DNA of 64,000 nt from assembly GCA_039888615.1 (NCBI GenBank), contig JBDQQS010000002.1. One strand, given 5' to 3'. This DNA comes from Flavimaribacter sp039888615 (GTDB lineage Bacteria; Pseudomonadota; Alphaproteobacteria; Rhizobiales; Rhizobiaceae). The notes under the pieces were generated by a model. That model had not been told where the DNA came from. It searched no databases and was given only the letters and a program-made list of their open reading frames with translations. This document shows, piece by piece, positions 25,675 to 35,737 of this stretch. Made by a program: the position numbers and the translations under genes. Every line of letters starts with the position of its first letter. Position 1 is the first letter of the stretch.

Positions 25675-26721
25675 ATGGAATCGTTTCTGACAAACTACGT
25701 GGTTCCGGCGCTGATCATGATCGGTCAGTCGCTGTTGCTGCTTGTCGTCCTTCTCGTATTCATCGCCTATGTGCTCTACGCCGACCGAAAGGTCTGGGCG
25801 GCGGTGCAGATGCGTCGCGGCCCCAATGTCGTGGGCCCATGGGGGTTGCTCCAGTCCTTCGCCGACCTTTTGAAGTTCGTCTTCAAGGAGCCGGTCATCC
25901 CGGCCGGCGCCAACAAGGGCGTGTTTCTTCTTGCGCCGCTGGTGTCGGTGACGCTGGCGCTCGCCGCCTGGGCGGTCATTCCGGTCGCCGACGGCTGGGC
26001 GATCGCCTCGATCAATGTCGGCATTCTCTATGTCTTCGCGATCTCGTCGCTTGAAGTCTACGGCGTGATCATGGGCGGATGGGCGTCGAACTCGAAATAT
26101 GCGTTCCTCGGAGCGCTGCGCTCCGCCGCGCAAATGGTCTCCTACGAAGTATCGATCGGCTTCGTGATCATCACAGTGCTCCTGTGCGTCGGTTCCCTGA
26201 ATCTGACCGACATCGTGCTGTCGCAGCAGGATGGCCTCGGCACGATGCTGGGTCTGCCCAATACGTTCCTCGACTGGCACTGGCTGGCGCTGTTCCCGAT
26301 GTTCATCGTGTTCTTCATTTCGGCGCTGGCCGAAACCAATCGTCCGCCGTTCGATCTGCCTGAAGCTGAATCCGAGCTGGTCGCAGGTTTCATGGTCGAG
26401 TACGGCTCGACGCCGTACATGATGTTCATGCTCGGCGAATACGCCGCCATCGTGCTGATGTGCGCGCTGACGACGATCCTGTTCCTTGGTGGATGGCTGC
26501 CTCCGGTCGATTTTTGGCTGATCAACTGGATTCCGGGCGTCTTCTGGTTCGTCCTCAAGGTGTGCCTGGTGTTCTTCATGTTCGCCATGGTCAAGGCGTT
26601 CGTTCCGCGATACCGCTACGACCAGCTCATGCGTCTCGGCTGGAAGGTCTTCCTTCCCCTCTCGCTCGCCATGGTCGTGATTGTCGCCGCGGTTCTCAAA
26701 CTCACCGGCTGGACGGCCTGA
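25675..26721 (+). CDS. nuoH: NADH-quinone oxidoreductase subunit H
   Basis: The 348-residue membrane subunit has about eight helices and joins the membrane arm to the quinone chamber. It has the conserved loops RRGPNVVGPWGLLQ and AETNRPPFDLPEAESELVAGF, which contribute to quinone entry and the proton path. Spacing to nuoG is 15 bases. Confidence 0.98.
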   Translation: MESFLTNYVVPALIMIGQSLLLLVVLLVFIAYVLYADRKVWAAVQMRRGPNVVGPWGLLQSFADLLKFVFKEPVIPAGANKGVFLLAPLVSVTLALAAWAVIPVADGWAIASINVGILYVFAISSLEVYGVIMGGWASNSKYAFLGALRSAAQMVSYEVSIGFVIITVLLCVGSLNLTDIVLSQQDGLGTMLGLPNTFLDWHWLALFPMFIVFFISALAETNRPPFDLPEAESELVAGFMVEYGSTPYMMFMLGEYAAIVLMCALTTILFLGGWLPPVDFWLINWIPGVFWFVLKVCLVFFMFAMVKAFVPRYRYDQLMRLGWKVFLPLSLAMVVIVAAVLKLTGWTA

Positions 26722-26738
26722 ATCGGGAGAATTGTAGA

Positions 26739-27227
26739 ATGTCACTCGCCCAAGCCGCAAAGTCCCTGTTCCTGAAGGAATTCGTGGAAGCGTTTTTCCT
26801 CTCGATGCGGTATTTCTTTGCTCCCAAGTCGACAGTGAACTACCCATTCGAAAAAGGGCCGGTCAGCCCGCGTTTTCGCGGCGAACATGCTCTGCGCCGC
26901 TATCCGAACGGCGAAGAACGTTGTATTGCCTGCAAGCTGTGCGAGGCCATTTGCCCGGCGCAGGCGATCACGATTGAAGCCGGTCCGCGTCGCAACGACG
27001 GGACGCGCCGCACCGTGCGCTACGACATCGACATGGTGAAGTGCATCTATTGCGGTTTCTGCCAGGAGGCCTGTCCCGTTGACGCCATCGTCGAGGGGCC
27101 GAATTTCGAGTTTGCGACCGAAACACGCGAGGAACTTTACTACGACAAGGACAAGCTCCTTGCGAACGGCGACCGTTGGGAGCGCGAGATCGCGCGCAAC
27201 ATCGCCATGGATGCGCCGTACCGGTAG
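26739..27227 (+). CDS. nuoI: NADH-quinone oxidoreductase subunit I
   Basis: The 162-residue protein has two 4Fe-4S ferredoxin motifs, CIACKLCEAICP and CIYCGFCQEACP, for clusters N6a and N6b, which hand electrons to NuoB. The N terminus has the amphipathic helix that lies along the membrane. The ATG at 26739 gives the standard length; an in-frame upstream start would fall within nuoH. A 132-base gap with a hairpin separates it from nuoJ. Confidence 0.97.
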   Translation: MSLAQAAKSLFLKEFVEAFFLSMRYFFAPKSTVNYPFEKGPVSPRFRGEHALRRYPNGEERCIACKLCEAICPAQAITIEAGPRRNDGTRRTVRYDIDMVKCIYCGFCQEACPVDAIVEGPNFEFATETREELYYDKDKLLANGDRWEREIARNIAMDAPYR

Positions 27228-27309
27228 CGTCCGAACATGGATGGTCCGCGTCGCGGCCGTCCGGAACGACAATTCTGAGGCCGGCGGGAACCGGCGAATT
27301 CGGGGATCC

Positions 27310-27324
27310 GGCGCATCATGCGCC
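27310..27324 (+). other. Hairpin in the nuoI-nuoJ gap
   Basis: GGCGCA and TGCGCC form a six-base stem with a three-base loop. It is the only sizeable intercistronic gap inside the nuo operon. Lacking a T-run, it is not a terminator; it could affect mRNA processing or be incidental. Confidence 0.3.
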
Positions 27325-27359
27325 GCGCACTCCGGGGGAAAGACAAAAAGGCACGGCTC

Positions 27360-27974
27360 ATGGGTCTACAGGCTCTGTTCTTCTATCTGTTCTCTGCGAT
27401 CATGATAGCGGCCGCATTGATGGTGGTGTTTTCGCGCAATCCGGTGCATTCCGTGCTGTTTCTGATCCTGACCTTCTTCAACGCCGCTGCGCTGTTCCTT
27501 ATGACTGGAGCGGAGTTTCTGGCGCTGATACTGGTCGTGGTATACGTCGGCGCTGTGGCCGTGCTGTTCCTGTTCGTGGTCATGATGCTTGATATCGACT
27601 TCACGGAGTTGCGCTCGGGCGTCATGCGCTACGCCCCGGTCGGAACCTTGATTGGCGTCGTGCTATCGGCCGAGCTCATATTCGTCCTGGCCGGCAACGC
27701 CTTCAAGGTGGAGCCGGAATCAAATCCTGTGCAGCCCATTCCGGATCTGAATGCAGTGTCGAACACGCAGGCGCTGGGCGACATCCTCTACACCGACTAC
27801 GTGCACCTGTTTCAGATCGCCGGCATGGTTCTGCTCGTCGCAATGATCGGCGCCATCGTGCTGACACTGCGACACAAGGAAGGCATAAAGCGGCAGGATA
27901 TCGCCGCGCAGGTCGCGCGTTCTCCGGAAACCGCGGTCGAAGTCATTGACGTCAAGCCCGGACAGGGCGTCTAG
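27360..27974 (+). CDS. nuoJ: NADH-quinone oxidoreductase subunit J
   Basis: The 204-residue protein has five predicted helices and the conserved segment NPVHSVLFLILTFFNAAALFL followed by EFLALILVVVYVGAVAVLFLF in pieces around residues 25-75; this helix 3 region rearranges with quinone binding. The soluble C-terminal tail is polar. The ATG at 27360 has AAAAAGG upstream and gives the standard N terminus MGLQALFFYLF. Confidence 0.96.
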   Translation: MGLQALFFYLFSAIMIAAALMVVFSRNPVHSVLFLILTFFNAAALFLMTGAEFLALILVVVYVGAVAVLFLFVVMMLDIDFTELRSGVMRYAPVGTLIGVVLSAELIFVLAGNAFKVEPESNPVQPIPDLNAVSNTQALGDILYTDYVHLFQIAGMVLLVAMIGAIVLTLRHKEGIKRQDIAAQVARSPETAVEVIDVKPGQGV

Positions 27975-27992
27975 GGGAGGGAACGAGGCAGC

Positions 27993-28301
27993 ATGGAAAT
28001 CGGACTTTCCCATTATCTGACGGTTGCGGCGGTCATGTTCACGATCGGCATTTTCGGCATTTTTCTCAATCGCCGGAACGTCATCATCATCCTGATGTCG
28101 ATCGAACTCATCCTGCTCGCCGTCAATATCAATTTCGTGGCGTTTTCCGCCTATCTAAACGATCTGATGGGGCAGGTCTTCGCCCTGTTTGTCCTGACGG
28201 TCGCGGCTGCTGAAGCGGCCATCGGGCTCGCCATACTCGTCGTCTTCTACAGGAACCGAGGTTCCATCGCCGTGGAAGACGTCAACATGATGAAGGGCTG
28301 A
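27993..28301 (+). CDS. nuoK: NADH-quinone oxidoreductase subunit K
   Basis: The 102-residue antiporter-like subunit has three helices. The two conserved buried glutamates of the proton path are visible in MSIELILLAVNINF and AAAEAAIGLAI. Length is exactly typical. It lies between nuoJ and nuoL with gaps of 18 and 6 bases. Confidence 0.97.
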   Translation: MEIGLSHYLTVAAVMFTIGIFGIFLNRRNVIIILMSIELILLAVNINFVAFSAYLNDLMGQVFALFVLTVAAAEAAIGLAILVVFYRNRGSIAVEDVNMMKG

Positions 28302-28307
28302 CCCCTA

Positions 28308-30293
28308 ATGTATCACGCCATCGTTTTCCTGCCTTTAGTTGGTGCGATCATTGCCGGATTGTTCGGGCGATCCATAGGCGCCAAGGCCTCGGAATACATA
28401 ACTTCCGGCATCATGATCCTCGTCGCTTTCCTGTCCTGGATCGCATTCTTCCAGATCGCGCTCGGTCATGGAGAAATGATCCAGATCGATGTGCTGCAAT
28501 GGATCCGCTCGGGAACCTTGTCCGTCGATTGGGCGCTGCGCGTCGACACGCTGACCGCCGTCATGCTCGTGGTCGTCAATACGGTGTCGTGCCTGGTGCA
28601 CATCTATTCGATCGGCTACATGCACCACGATCCGCATCGGCCGCGCTTCTTCGCCTATCTCTCGCTCTTCACCTTCGCCATGCTCATGCTGGTGACGTCC
28701 GACAACCTGCTGCAGATGTTCTTCGGCTGGGAAGGCGTGGGGCTCGCGTCTTATCTGCTGATCGGCTTCTGGTTCAAGAAACCGTCCGCCAACGCCGCCG
28801 CCATGAAAGCCTTCATCGTCAACCGCGTCGGCGACTTCGGCTTCGCGCTTGGCATATTCGGCGTTTTCGTGATCTTCGGATCGATCTCGTTCGACACGAT
28901 CTTTGCCGGAGCGGCGCAGTTCCTGCCGGGCGAGGCGAGCGACACCGATCAGGTCGTGCTCGAATTCCTCGGCACGGGCTGGGATCGCGGCTCCGCGCTG
29001 ACGGTCGTATGTCTGCTTCTCTTTGTCGGCGCGATGGGTAAATCGGCGCAGTTCCTGCTCCATACGTGGTTGCCGGACGCCATGGAAGGTCCGACTCCGG
29101 TTTCAGCTCTCATCCACGCCGCAACGATGGTTACGGCGGGCGTCTTCATGGTGGCGCGCATGTCGCCAATCTTCGAGCTTTCCGTCACGGCCCTTACATT
29201 CGTCACGATAATCGGCGCGATCACCGCCTGTTTTGCCGCGACCATCGGCCTCGTGCAGAACGACATCAAGCGCGTGATCGCCTATTCAACCTGTTCGCAG
29301 CTCGGCTACATGTTCGTTGCGCTTGGAATGGGCGCATTCGGCGCCGGCATCTTCCATCTATTTACGCACGCCTTCTTCAAGGCGCTCCTGTTCCTCTGCG
29401 CGGGTTCGGTCATCCACGCCGTGTCGGACGAGCAGGACATGCGCCGCATGGGCGGGTTGCGCAAACACATTCCATTCACCTACTGGATGATGATCATCGG
29501 CACGCTCGCGCTGACCGGTTTCGGCATTCCTTTCACGCCAATCGGCACATCGGGCTTTATTTCGAAGGACATCATCATCGAGACCGCCTATGTCGGAACC
29601 AATCCGGCGGCCGGCTTCGCGTTCATCATGGTCGTCGTCGCGGCGCTCTTCACGAGCTTCTACTCCTGGCGGCTGATCTTCATGACGTTCCACGGCAAGC
29701 CCCGTGCTTCAGCCGATGTCATGCACCATGTCCACGAGTCGCCGATGGTCATGCTCGCGCCGCTGTTCCTTCTCGCGCTTGGCGCCTTGTTCGCCGGCGT
29801 GATCTTCCAGGGCGATTTCTTCGGCCATCACTACGAGGAATTCTGGAAGGAGGCGCTGTTCACTCTGCCCGACAACCATATCCTCGAGGAATTCCACCAC
29901 GTTCCGGGCTGGGTGAAATTCAGCCCGTTCCTGGCCATGGCGATCGGCTTCGTTATCGCCTGGTATTTCTACATCCGTTCGCCGGAGACGCCAAAGCAAC
30001 TCGCTTCGCAGTTCGAAATTCTCTACAAGTTCCTGCTCAACAAGTGGTACTTCGACGAAATTTACGATTTCCTCTTTGTCCGCTCGATAAAGAACCTCGG
30101 ATATTTCCTCTGGAAGAAGGGCGACGGCTGGCTGATTGACGGGTTCGGGCCGGATGGGATCGCCGCGCGTGTTCAGGACATCACACGGCGCACCGTGCGT
30201 CTGCAGACCGGTTACCTCTATCACTACGCCTTCGCCATGCTGCTTGGCGTGGCGGCGCTGTTGACCTGGATGATGCTGGGAGGAGCTGCGTGA
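28308..30293 (+). CDS. nuoL: NADH-quinone oxidoreductase subunit L
   Basis: The 661-residue subunit is the distal antiporter-like proton pump of complex I, with about 16 helices and the long lateral helix near the C terminus. Family motifs include FFGWEGVGLASYLLIGFW with the key Glu, the Lys in GAMGKSAQFLLHTWLPDAM, and HLFTHAFFKALLFLCAGSVIH. Its stop overlaps the nuoM start (TGATG). Confidence 0.98.
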   Translation: MYHAIVFLPLVGAIIAGLFGRSIGAKASEYITSGIMILVAFLSWIAFFQIALGHGEMIQIDVLQWIRSGTLSVDWALRVDTLTAVMLVVVNTVSCLVHIYSIGYMHHDPHRPRFFAYLSLFTFAMLMLVTSDNLLQMFFGWEGVGLASYLLIGFWFKKPSANAAAMKAFIVNRVGDFGFALGIFGVFVIFGSISFDTIFAGAAQFLPGEASDTDQVVLEFLGTGWDRGSALTVVCLLLFVGAMGKSAQFLLHTWLPDAMEGPTPVSALIHAATMVTAGVFMVARMSPIFELSVTALTFVTIIGAITACFAATIGLVQNDIKRVIAYSTCSQLGYMFVALGMGAFGAGIFHLFTHAFFKALLFLCAGSVIHAVSDEQDMRRMGGLRKHIPFTYWMMIIGTLALTGFGIPFTPIGTSGFISKDIIIETAYVGTNPAAGFAFIMVVVAALFTSFYSWRLIFMTFHGKPRASADVMHHVHESPMVMLAPLFLLALGALFAGVIFQGDFFGHHYEEFWKEALFTLPDNHILEEFHHVPGWVKFSPFLAMAIGFVIAWYFYIRSPETPKQLASQFEILYKFLLNKWYFDEIYDFLFVRSIKNLGYFLWKKGDGWLIDGFGPDGIAARVQDITRRTVRLQTGYLYHYAFAMLLGVAALLTWMMLGGAA

Positions 30294-31807
30294 TGTTGAC
30301 CGACTGGCCAATTCTTTCCATCACCACCTTCCTGCCGCTGGTCGGCGCGATCATTATCCTGCTGACGCCGGAAGATTCCGACATCGGTAAGCGCAATATC
30401 CGCAACGTCGCGCTGGTGACAACGGTTTTCACTTTCGTCTTCTCCCTGATCTTCGTCTGGGGCTCGTTCGACGGCAGCAGTTCCGATTTTCAACTTGTCG
30501 AAAGGACGCCCTGGCTCGGAACCGGCATCTCCTACTACATGGGTGTCGACGGCATTTCGATGCTGTTCGTCATCCTCACGACGTTCCTGATGCCGCTATG
30601 CGTTCTGGCGAGCTGGACGACGATCAATGTCCGCGTCAAGGCGTATATGGTTGCGTTCCTGCTTCTGGAGACGCTTGTCATCGGCGCGTTCTGCGCCCTC
30701 GACATCATCCTGTTCTACGTCTTCTTCGAAGGTGGCCTGATCCCGATGTTCATCATCATCGGCGTCTGGGGCGGTCCGCGCCGGATCTATGCGAGCTTCA
30801 AGTTCTTCCTGTACACGCTGGCCGGATCGGTGCTGATGCTTGTGGCCATCATGTACATGTACTGGAACGCCGGAACCACGGCGATCCCGGAAATGCTGGC
30901 GCATGATTTTCCGCCGGAGGCGCAAACATGGCTATGGCTGGCCTTCTTCGCGTCCTTCGCGGTGAAGCTGCCGCTCTGGCCGGTTCATACCTGGCTTCCC
31001 GACGCCCACGTCGAGGCGCCCACCGCGGGCTCCGTGGTGCTCGCAGGCATCCTGCTGAAACTCGGCGGATACGGATTCATCCGCTTTTCGCTCGCGATGT
31101 TCCCGCTCGCCTCCCTCGATCTCTATCCGCTGATCTTTACGCTCTCGGTCATCGCCGTGGTTTACGGCTCGCTCGTGGCGCTCATGCAGGACGACGTGAA
31201 AAAGCTGATCGCCTATTCCTCCGTCGCCCATATGGGCTACGTCAAGATGGGCATTTTTTCGGCAAACGAGCAGGGCCTTCAGGGCGCGCTCTTCACCATG
31301 CTCTCGCACGGACTTGTGTCCGGCGCGCTCTTCCTGTGCGTCGGCGTGATCTACGACAGGCTACACACGCGCGAGATCGCCGCCTATGGCGGGCTGGTCA
31401 ACAATATGCCGAAATACGCCGCAGTGTTCATGGTCTTCACAATGGCCAATGTGGGCCTGCCGGGCACATCCGGCTTCATCGGGGAATTCCTCGTGCTGGT
31501 CGGCGTGTTCCAGGTCAACAGTTATATTGCGATCTTCGCGACCACTGGCGTCATCCTCTCGGCCGCCTATGCCCTGTGGCTCTATCGGCGCGTCATTTTC
31601 GGCGCGCTGGAGAAGGAAAACCTGAAATCCATGCTCGACCTGTCCACCCGAGAGAAGATCATTCTCTACCCGATGGTCGCGTTAATCATATTCTTCGGCG
31701 TGTATCCGATGCCGGTGTTCGATATCACCGCAGCGTCGGTGGACGCCCTGCTCAACAACTATAATGCTGCGATAGAGGCCAGAAACGGCCTTGCGCTGGC
31801 GAACTGA
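30293..31807 (+). CDS. nuoM: NADH-quinone oxidoreductase subunit M
   Basis: The 504-residue protein is the middle antiporter-like proton pump. It has FFEGGLIPMFIIIGVWGG with the pumping Glu, the Lys in FAVKLPLWPVHTWLPDAHVEAP, and a later MLSHGLVSGALFL. A strong GGAGGAG site precedes the ATG at 30293, which overlaps the nuoL stop. Confidence 0.98.
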   Translation: MLTDWPILSITTFLPLVGAIIILLTPEDSDIGKRNIRNVALVTTVFTFVFSLIFVWGSFDGSSSDFQLVERTPWLGTGISYYMGVDGISMLFVILTTFLMPLCVLASWTTINVRVKAYMVAFLLLETLVIGAFCALDIILFYVFFEGGLIPMFIIIGVWGGPRRIYASFKFFLYTLAGSVLMLVAIMYMYWNAGTTAIPEMLAHDFPPEAQTWLWLAFFASFAVKLPLWPVHTWLPDAHVEAPTAGSVVLAGILLKLGGYGFIRFSLAMFPLASLDLYPLIFTLSVIAVVYGSLVALMQDDVKKLIAYSSVAHMGYVKMGIFSANEQGLQGALFTMLSHGLVSGALFLCVGVIYDRLHTREIAAYGGLVNNMPKYAAVFMVFTMANVGLPGTSGFIGEFLVLVGVFQVNSYIAIFATTGVILSAAYALWLYRRVIFGALEKENLKSMLDLSTREKIILYPMVALIIFFGVYPMPVFDITAASVDALLNNYNAAIEARNGLALAN

Positions 31808-31825
31808 TCGACCGGGACGTATTCC

Positions 31826-33268
31826 ATGACCGCAGACCTACTCAAGGCAAGCCTGGAACTCTCGATACCGGAGATCCTTCTGGCCGTCGGCTCGATGGTG
31901 CTCCTGATGATCGGCGTCTTCTCCCGCGGCCGGTCCGCGTCGCTGGTGACCGGACTCGCCGTGGCATTGCTGATCATCGCCGGCCTGTGGCTGGTCACGC
32001 TGTCCGGCGAGGGCGAGGCGTTCGGCGGCGCCTTCCGTGACGACTCGTTCGCCAAATTCATGAAGGTGCTTACGCTGATCGGATCGATCAGCGCCCTGGT
32101 CATGGCAGTCGGCTCGACCCCGGAAGAACAAATGGACCGGTTTGAGTTTCCGGTACTGGTCGTGCTCGCGACACTCGGCATGATGCTGATGATCTCGGCC
32201 AATGACCTGATCACGATGTATCTTGGTCTGGAGTTGCAGTCCCTTGCGCTTTATGTGGTCGCGGCGATCAACCGCGACAGCGTGCGTTCGACGGAAGCCG
32301 GCCTGAAGTATTTTGTGCTTGGCGCGCTTTCCTCCGGCATGCTGCTCTATGGCGCGTCGCTGATATACGGCTTCACGGGACATCTCGGCTTTGAGGGAAT
32401 TTCCGAAGCGCTGGCGGGCGGCGACCGGACGCTCGGCATCGTGTTCGGACTGGTGTTTCTGCTCGTGGGCGTCGCTTTCAAGATATCGGCCGTGCCCTTC
32501 CACATGTGGACGCCGGACGTCTATGAAGGCGCGCCAACCCCGGTCACGGCTTTCTTCGCGGCTGCCCCGAAGGTCGCCGCCATGGCGATGCTCATCCGCA
32601 TCGTCATCGAAGCCTTTGATCCGATTGTCGCTGACTGGCGCCAGATCATCGTCTTCCTCGCCGTTGCGTCCATGGCGCTCGGAGCCTTCGCGGCCATCGG
32701 TCAGCGAAATATCAAGCGGTTGATGGCCTATTCGTCGATCAGCCATATGGGCTTTGCTCTCGTCGGTCTCTCGGCCGGGTCGATGATCGGCGTGCAGAGC
32801 GTGTCGCTCTACATGCTGATCTACATGGTCACCACGCTTGGAACATTCGCCTGCATTCTCGCAATGCGCCGCAAGGAAGAAGGCAATGTGGAGCAGATCG
32901 ACGATCTGTCGGGCCTCGCGACCACCAATCCGGTTATGGCGACCATGCTGACGATCTTCATGTTTTCGCTTGCAGGAATACCGTTTCTGGCAGGCTTCTT
33001 CGCCAAATATTTCGTGTTTCTGGCAGCGATCGAAGCCGGTCTCTACATTCTCGCAGTCATCGGCGTTCTCGCCTCCGTCGTCGGCGCCTACTATTATTTG
33101 CGGATCGTCAAGATCATGTGGTTTGACGAGGCGGCTGAGGGCTTCATGCCGATGGGTGGAGAATTGCGGTTGGTGATGATCGTTTCCGGCGTCTTCGTCC
33201 TGCTCTATGCTTTTTTCGGCGGGCCGGTCATGCGGGCGGCGGAGATCGCGGCAAAATCGTTCTTCTGA
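31826..33268 (+). CDS. nuoN: NADH-quinone oxidoreductase subunit N
   Basis: The 480-residue protein is the third antiporter-like pump, next to NuoK. It shows MYLGLELQSLALYVVAAINR, the Lys in GVAFKISAVPFHMWTPDVYEGAP, and KRLMAYSSISHMGFAL. It closes the nuo set; birA starts two bases after its stop, so transcription probably runs on. Confidence 0.98.
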   Translation: MTADLLKASLELSIPEILLAVGSMVLLMIGVFSRGRSASLVTGLAVALLIIAGLWLVTLSGEGEAFGGAFRDDSFAKFMKVLTLIGSISALVMAVGSTPEEQMDRFEFPVLVVLATLGMMLMISANDLITMYLGLELQSLALYVVAAINRDSVRSTEAGLKYFVLGALSSGMLLYGASLIYGFTGHLGFEGISEALAGGDRTLGIVFGLVFLLVGVAFKISAVPFHMWTPDVYEGAPTPVTAFFAAAPKVAAMAMLIRIVIEAFDPIVADWRQIIVFLAVASMALGAFAAIGQRNIKRLMAYSSISHMGFALVGLSAGSMIGVQSVSLYMLIYMVTTLGTFACILAMRRKEEGNVEQIDDLSGLATTNPVMATMLTIFMFSLAGIPFLAGFFAKYFVFLAAIEAGLYILAVIGVLASVVGAYYYLRIVKIMWFDEAAEGFMPMGGELRLVMIVSGVFVLLYAFFGGPVMRAAEIAAKSFF

Positions 33269-33270
33269 TT

Positions 33271-34014
33271 GTGCTGAAAGCCGAAGACTACCGTCATATT
33301 GCGCTGGATGACGTTCAATCGACCAACACGGAATGTCTGGAGAAGGCGCAGGCAGGAGATCCGGGTAATCTTTGGATCACGGCGCGGCGTCAGCTTGGCG
33401 GGCGCGGTCGGCGTGGTCGGCCATGGGTGTCCGAAGCCGGCAACCTCTATGCGTCGCTGCTGTTGATCGATCCTGCGCCGGTCCAGGCGCTTGCTTCCTT
33501 GCCCCTTGTCGCCGCGCTTGCCGTATACGGGGCGATCGCGCGCGCGCTGCCTGATCCGGACGCATCGCTGAAGATAAAGTGGCCGAACGACGTGCTACTG
33601 AATGGCGGAAAGATTTCCGGCATTCTGCTCGAATCAACCACAGTGCCGGATGGGCGGCGCGCAGTGGTCATCGGTTGCGGCGTCAATGTGGCGCATGCGC
33701 CACACGAGACCATGTACGCCACGGCGACGCTGCGCGATGCGGGCGCAGCTGTTTCGGCAGACGAATTGTTCGCCTATCTCTGCCAATCCATGGCCCGGGA
33801 ACTGGCGAGATGGGGGGAGGGAACCAACATGGCGGAAACGCGCGAATTGTGGTTGCGTTTGGCCACGGGCGTAGGGAAACAAATCACAGTCAATATGCCG
33901 AACGCCTCGATTGAAGGAATATTCAGGGATATCGACGAAACAGGTTGTCTGATACTGGAGAAGCCCGACGGCTCCCTTCAGTCGATCGCCGCGGGCGATC
34001 TTTTTTTCCTGTAG
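33271..34014 (+). CDS. birA: Biotin--[acetyl-CoA-carboxylase] ligase
   Basis: The 247-residue enzyme activates biotin with ATP and attaches it to carboxylase carrier proteins. The biotinyl-AMP loop GGRGRRGRPW (residues 43-52), KWPNDVLLNGGKISGILLE and a GCGVNV segment are present. It lacks the N-terminal helix-turn-helix of E. coli BirA, so it is a monofunctional ligase and not a repressor, as usual in alphaproteobacteria. The start is GTG at 33271. It sits between nuoN and RNase J, in one likely operon. Confidence 0.93.
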   Translation: MLKAEDYRHIALDDVQSTNTECLEKAQAGDPGNLWITARRQLGGRGRRGRPWVSEAGNLYASLLLIDPAPVQALASLPLVAALAVYGAIARALPDPDASLKIKWPNDVLLNGGKISGILLESTTVPDGRRAVVIGCGVNVAHAPHETMYATATLRDAGAAVSADELFAYLCQSMARELARWGEGTNMAETRELWLRLATGVGKQITVNMPNASIEGIFRDIDETGCLILEKPDGSLQSIAAGDLFFL

Positions 34015-34055
34015 GGCAAGCGCTATCTCCTCTTGCAAGACACGACTGGAATAAA

Positions 34056-35726
34056 ATGACAGAAAAAGACGAACTAATATTTCTTCCGCTCGGCGGCGTT
34101 GGCGAAATCGGCATGAATCTCGCGCTTTATGGTTACGGCAAGCCGGACAAGCGGGAATGGATCATGGTCGATTGCGGCGTCACTTTTCCCGGACCTGATT
34201 TGCCTGGGGTCGATCTCGTTCTGCCCGACATCCGTTTCATCGAGTCGGAAAAGATCAATCTTAAGGCGATCGTGATCACGCATTCGCACGAGGACCACTA
34301 TGGCGCGATCGCCGATCTTTGGCCGATCCTCAAGGCGCCTGTCTATGTCTCGCCCTTCACCGCAGGCATGCTGGAATCGAAACGCGCCTATGAGGGCGAC
34401 GCCGAAGCCGTTCCGGTCAACCTCTTCAAGGCCGGCGATGTCTTCGAGATCGGGCCGTTCAAGATCGAGGCCATTCCCGTCAACCACTCGATCCCCGAAC
34501 CCTTTTCCCTGGCTATCACGACGCCATTGGGCGTGGTCGTCCATACCGGCGACTGGAAGATCGATCATGCGCCGTCCATGGGGCCGCTCACCGACGAAAA
34601 ACGGTTCCGCGAAATCGGCGACAAAGGCGTTCTCGCGCTGATTTGCGATTCCACCAATGCAATGCGCGACGGCGTGTCGCCCTCGGAACAGGAAGTCAGC
34701 GACAATCTGGAAAAGATCATCGAGGCGGCGGAAGGCCGCGTCGCGATCACTACCTTCTCCTCCAATGTCGGGCGTATCCGCTCCGTTGCGAAGGCGGCCG
34801 AAGGGGCGGGCCGCAAGGTTTTGCTGCTCGGCAGTTCCATCAAGCGCGTGGTCAATGTCGCCGGCGATCTCGGCTATATGGAAGGCTTGTCCGAATTCAT
34901 CAGCGAGGACGAGTTCGCCTCGACCCCGCGCGATCGCATCGTGATCATTCTGACCGGCAGCCAGGGCGAATCGCGGGCGGCGCTTGCAAAACTTTCCCGC
35001 GACGAGATGCGTAATATTTCCCTGTCGAAGGGAGACACCGTCGTGTTTTCCTCGCGCACGATACCGGGCAACGAAAAGGCGGTGCTCGACATCATGAACG
35101 GGTTGATCGATCAGGGCGTTCATATCGTCACCGACAGCGAGGCGCTGGTCCACGTTTCCGGGCATCCGCGCCGCAACGAACTGCAGCAGATGTATCAATG
35201 GGTGCGGCCGGAGTTTCTCATACCCGTCCATGGAGAAGCCGCGCATCTCACCGCCCAGGCGGAGCTCGGCGAACAGTCGGGCCTCAAGGTCGTGCCGCAT
35301 GTCCGCAACGGCGATGTCGTGCGGCTGGCGCCGGGCGAGGCACAGGTGATCGACGAGGCGCCGCACGGGCGGCTCTTCAAGGATGGCGACCTGATCGGCG
35401 ATTTCGATGAAATGGCGATCGGCGAGCGGCGCAAATTGTCATATGTCGGCCATATCGCGGTCAATGTGCTGGTCGACGCAAAGAATGTGTTGATCGACGA
35501 TCCGGATATCGTTTGTCGCGGCGTGCCGGAGTTCGACGACACCGGCGCCTATATCGAGGAAACGCTTCGCGACGCGGCGATAGAAGCCATGGAAAGCATT
35601 CCTCGCGTGCGTCGCCGCGATCTCGAACTGGTGCAGGAATCGGTGCGCCGGGCGGTGCGCGCCGCGGCGCGCAACGCCTGGGGCAAGAAGCCGGTCATGA
35701 CCGTCTTCGTTACGCGGATCCGATAG
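34056..35726 (+). CDS. rnj: Ribonuclease J
   Basis: The 556-residue protein has the metallo-beta-lactamase/beta-CASP architecture. The zinc motif HSHEDHYGAI is near residue 73, the beta-CASP region includes GSQGE and SGHPRRNELQQM, and a C-terminal domain follows. RNase J is a 5'-3' exonuclease and endonuclease in mRNA turnover and rRNA 5' maturation; alphaproteobacteria carry it alongside RNase E. The ATG at 34056 gives the conserved start DELIFLPLGGVGEIGMN; an earlier in-frame start would overlap birA. Confidence 0.95.
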   Translation: MTEKDELIFLPLGGVGEIGMNLALYGYGKPDKREWIMVDCGVTFPGPDLPGVDLVLPDIRFIESEKINLKAIVITHSHEDHYGAIADLWPILKAPVYVSPFTAGMLESKRAYEGDAEAVPVNLFKAGDVFEIGPFKIEAIPVNHSIPEPFSLAITTPLGVVVHTGDWKIDHAPSMGPLTDEKRFREIGDKGVLALICDSTNAMRDGVSPSEQEVSDNLEKIIEAAEGRVAITTFSSNVGRIRSVAKAAEGAGRKVLLLGSSIKRVVNVAGDLGYMEGLSEFISEDEFASTPRDRIVIILTGSQGESRAALAKLSRDEMRNISLSKGDTVVFSSRTIPGNEKAVLDIMNGLIDQGVHIVTDSEALVHVSGHPRRNELQQMYQWVRPEFLIPVHGEAAHLTAQAELGEQSGLKVVPHVRNGDVVRLAPGEAQVIDEAPHGRLFKDGDLIGDFDEMAIGERRKLSYVGHIAVNVLVDAKNVLIDDPDIVCRGVPEFDDTGAYIEETLRDAAIEAMESIPRVRRRDLELVQESVRRAVRAAARNAWGKKPVMTVFVTRIR

Positions 35727-35737
35727 GGGGAAAATCA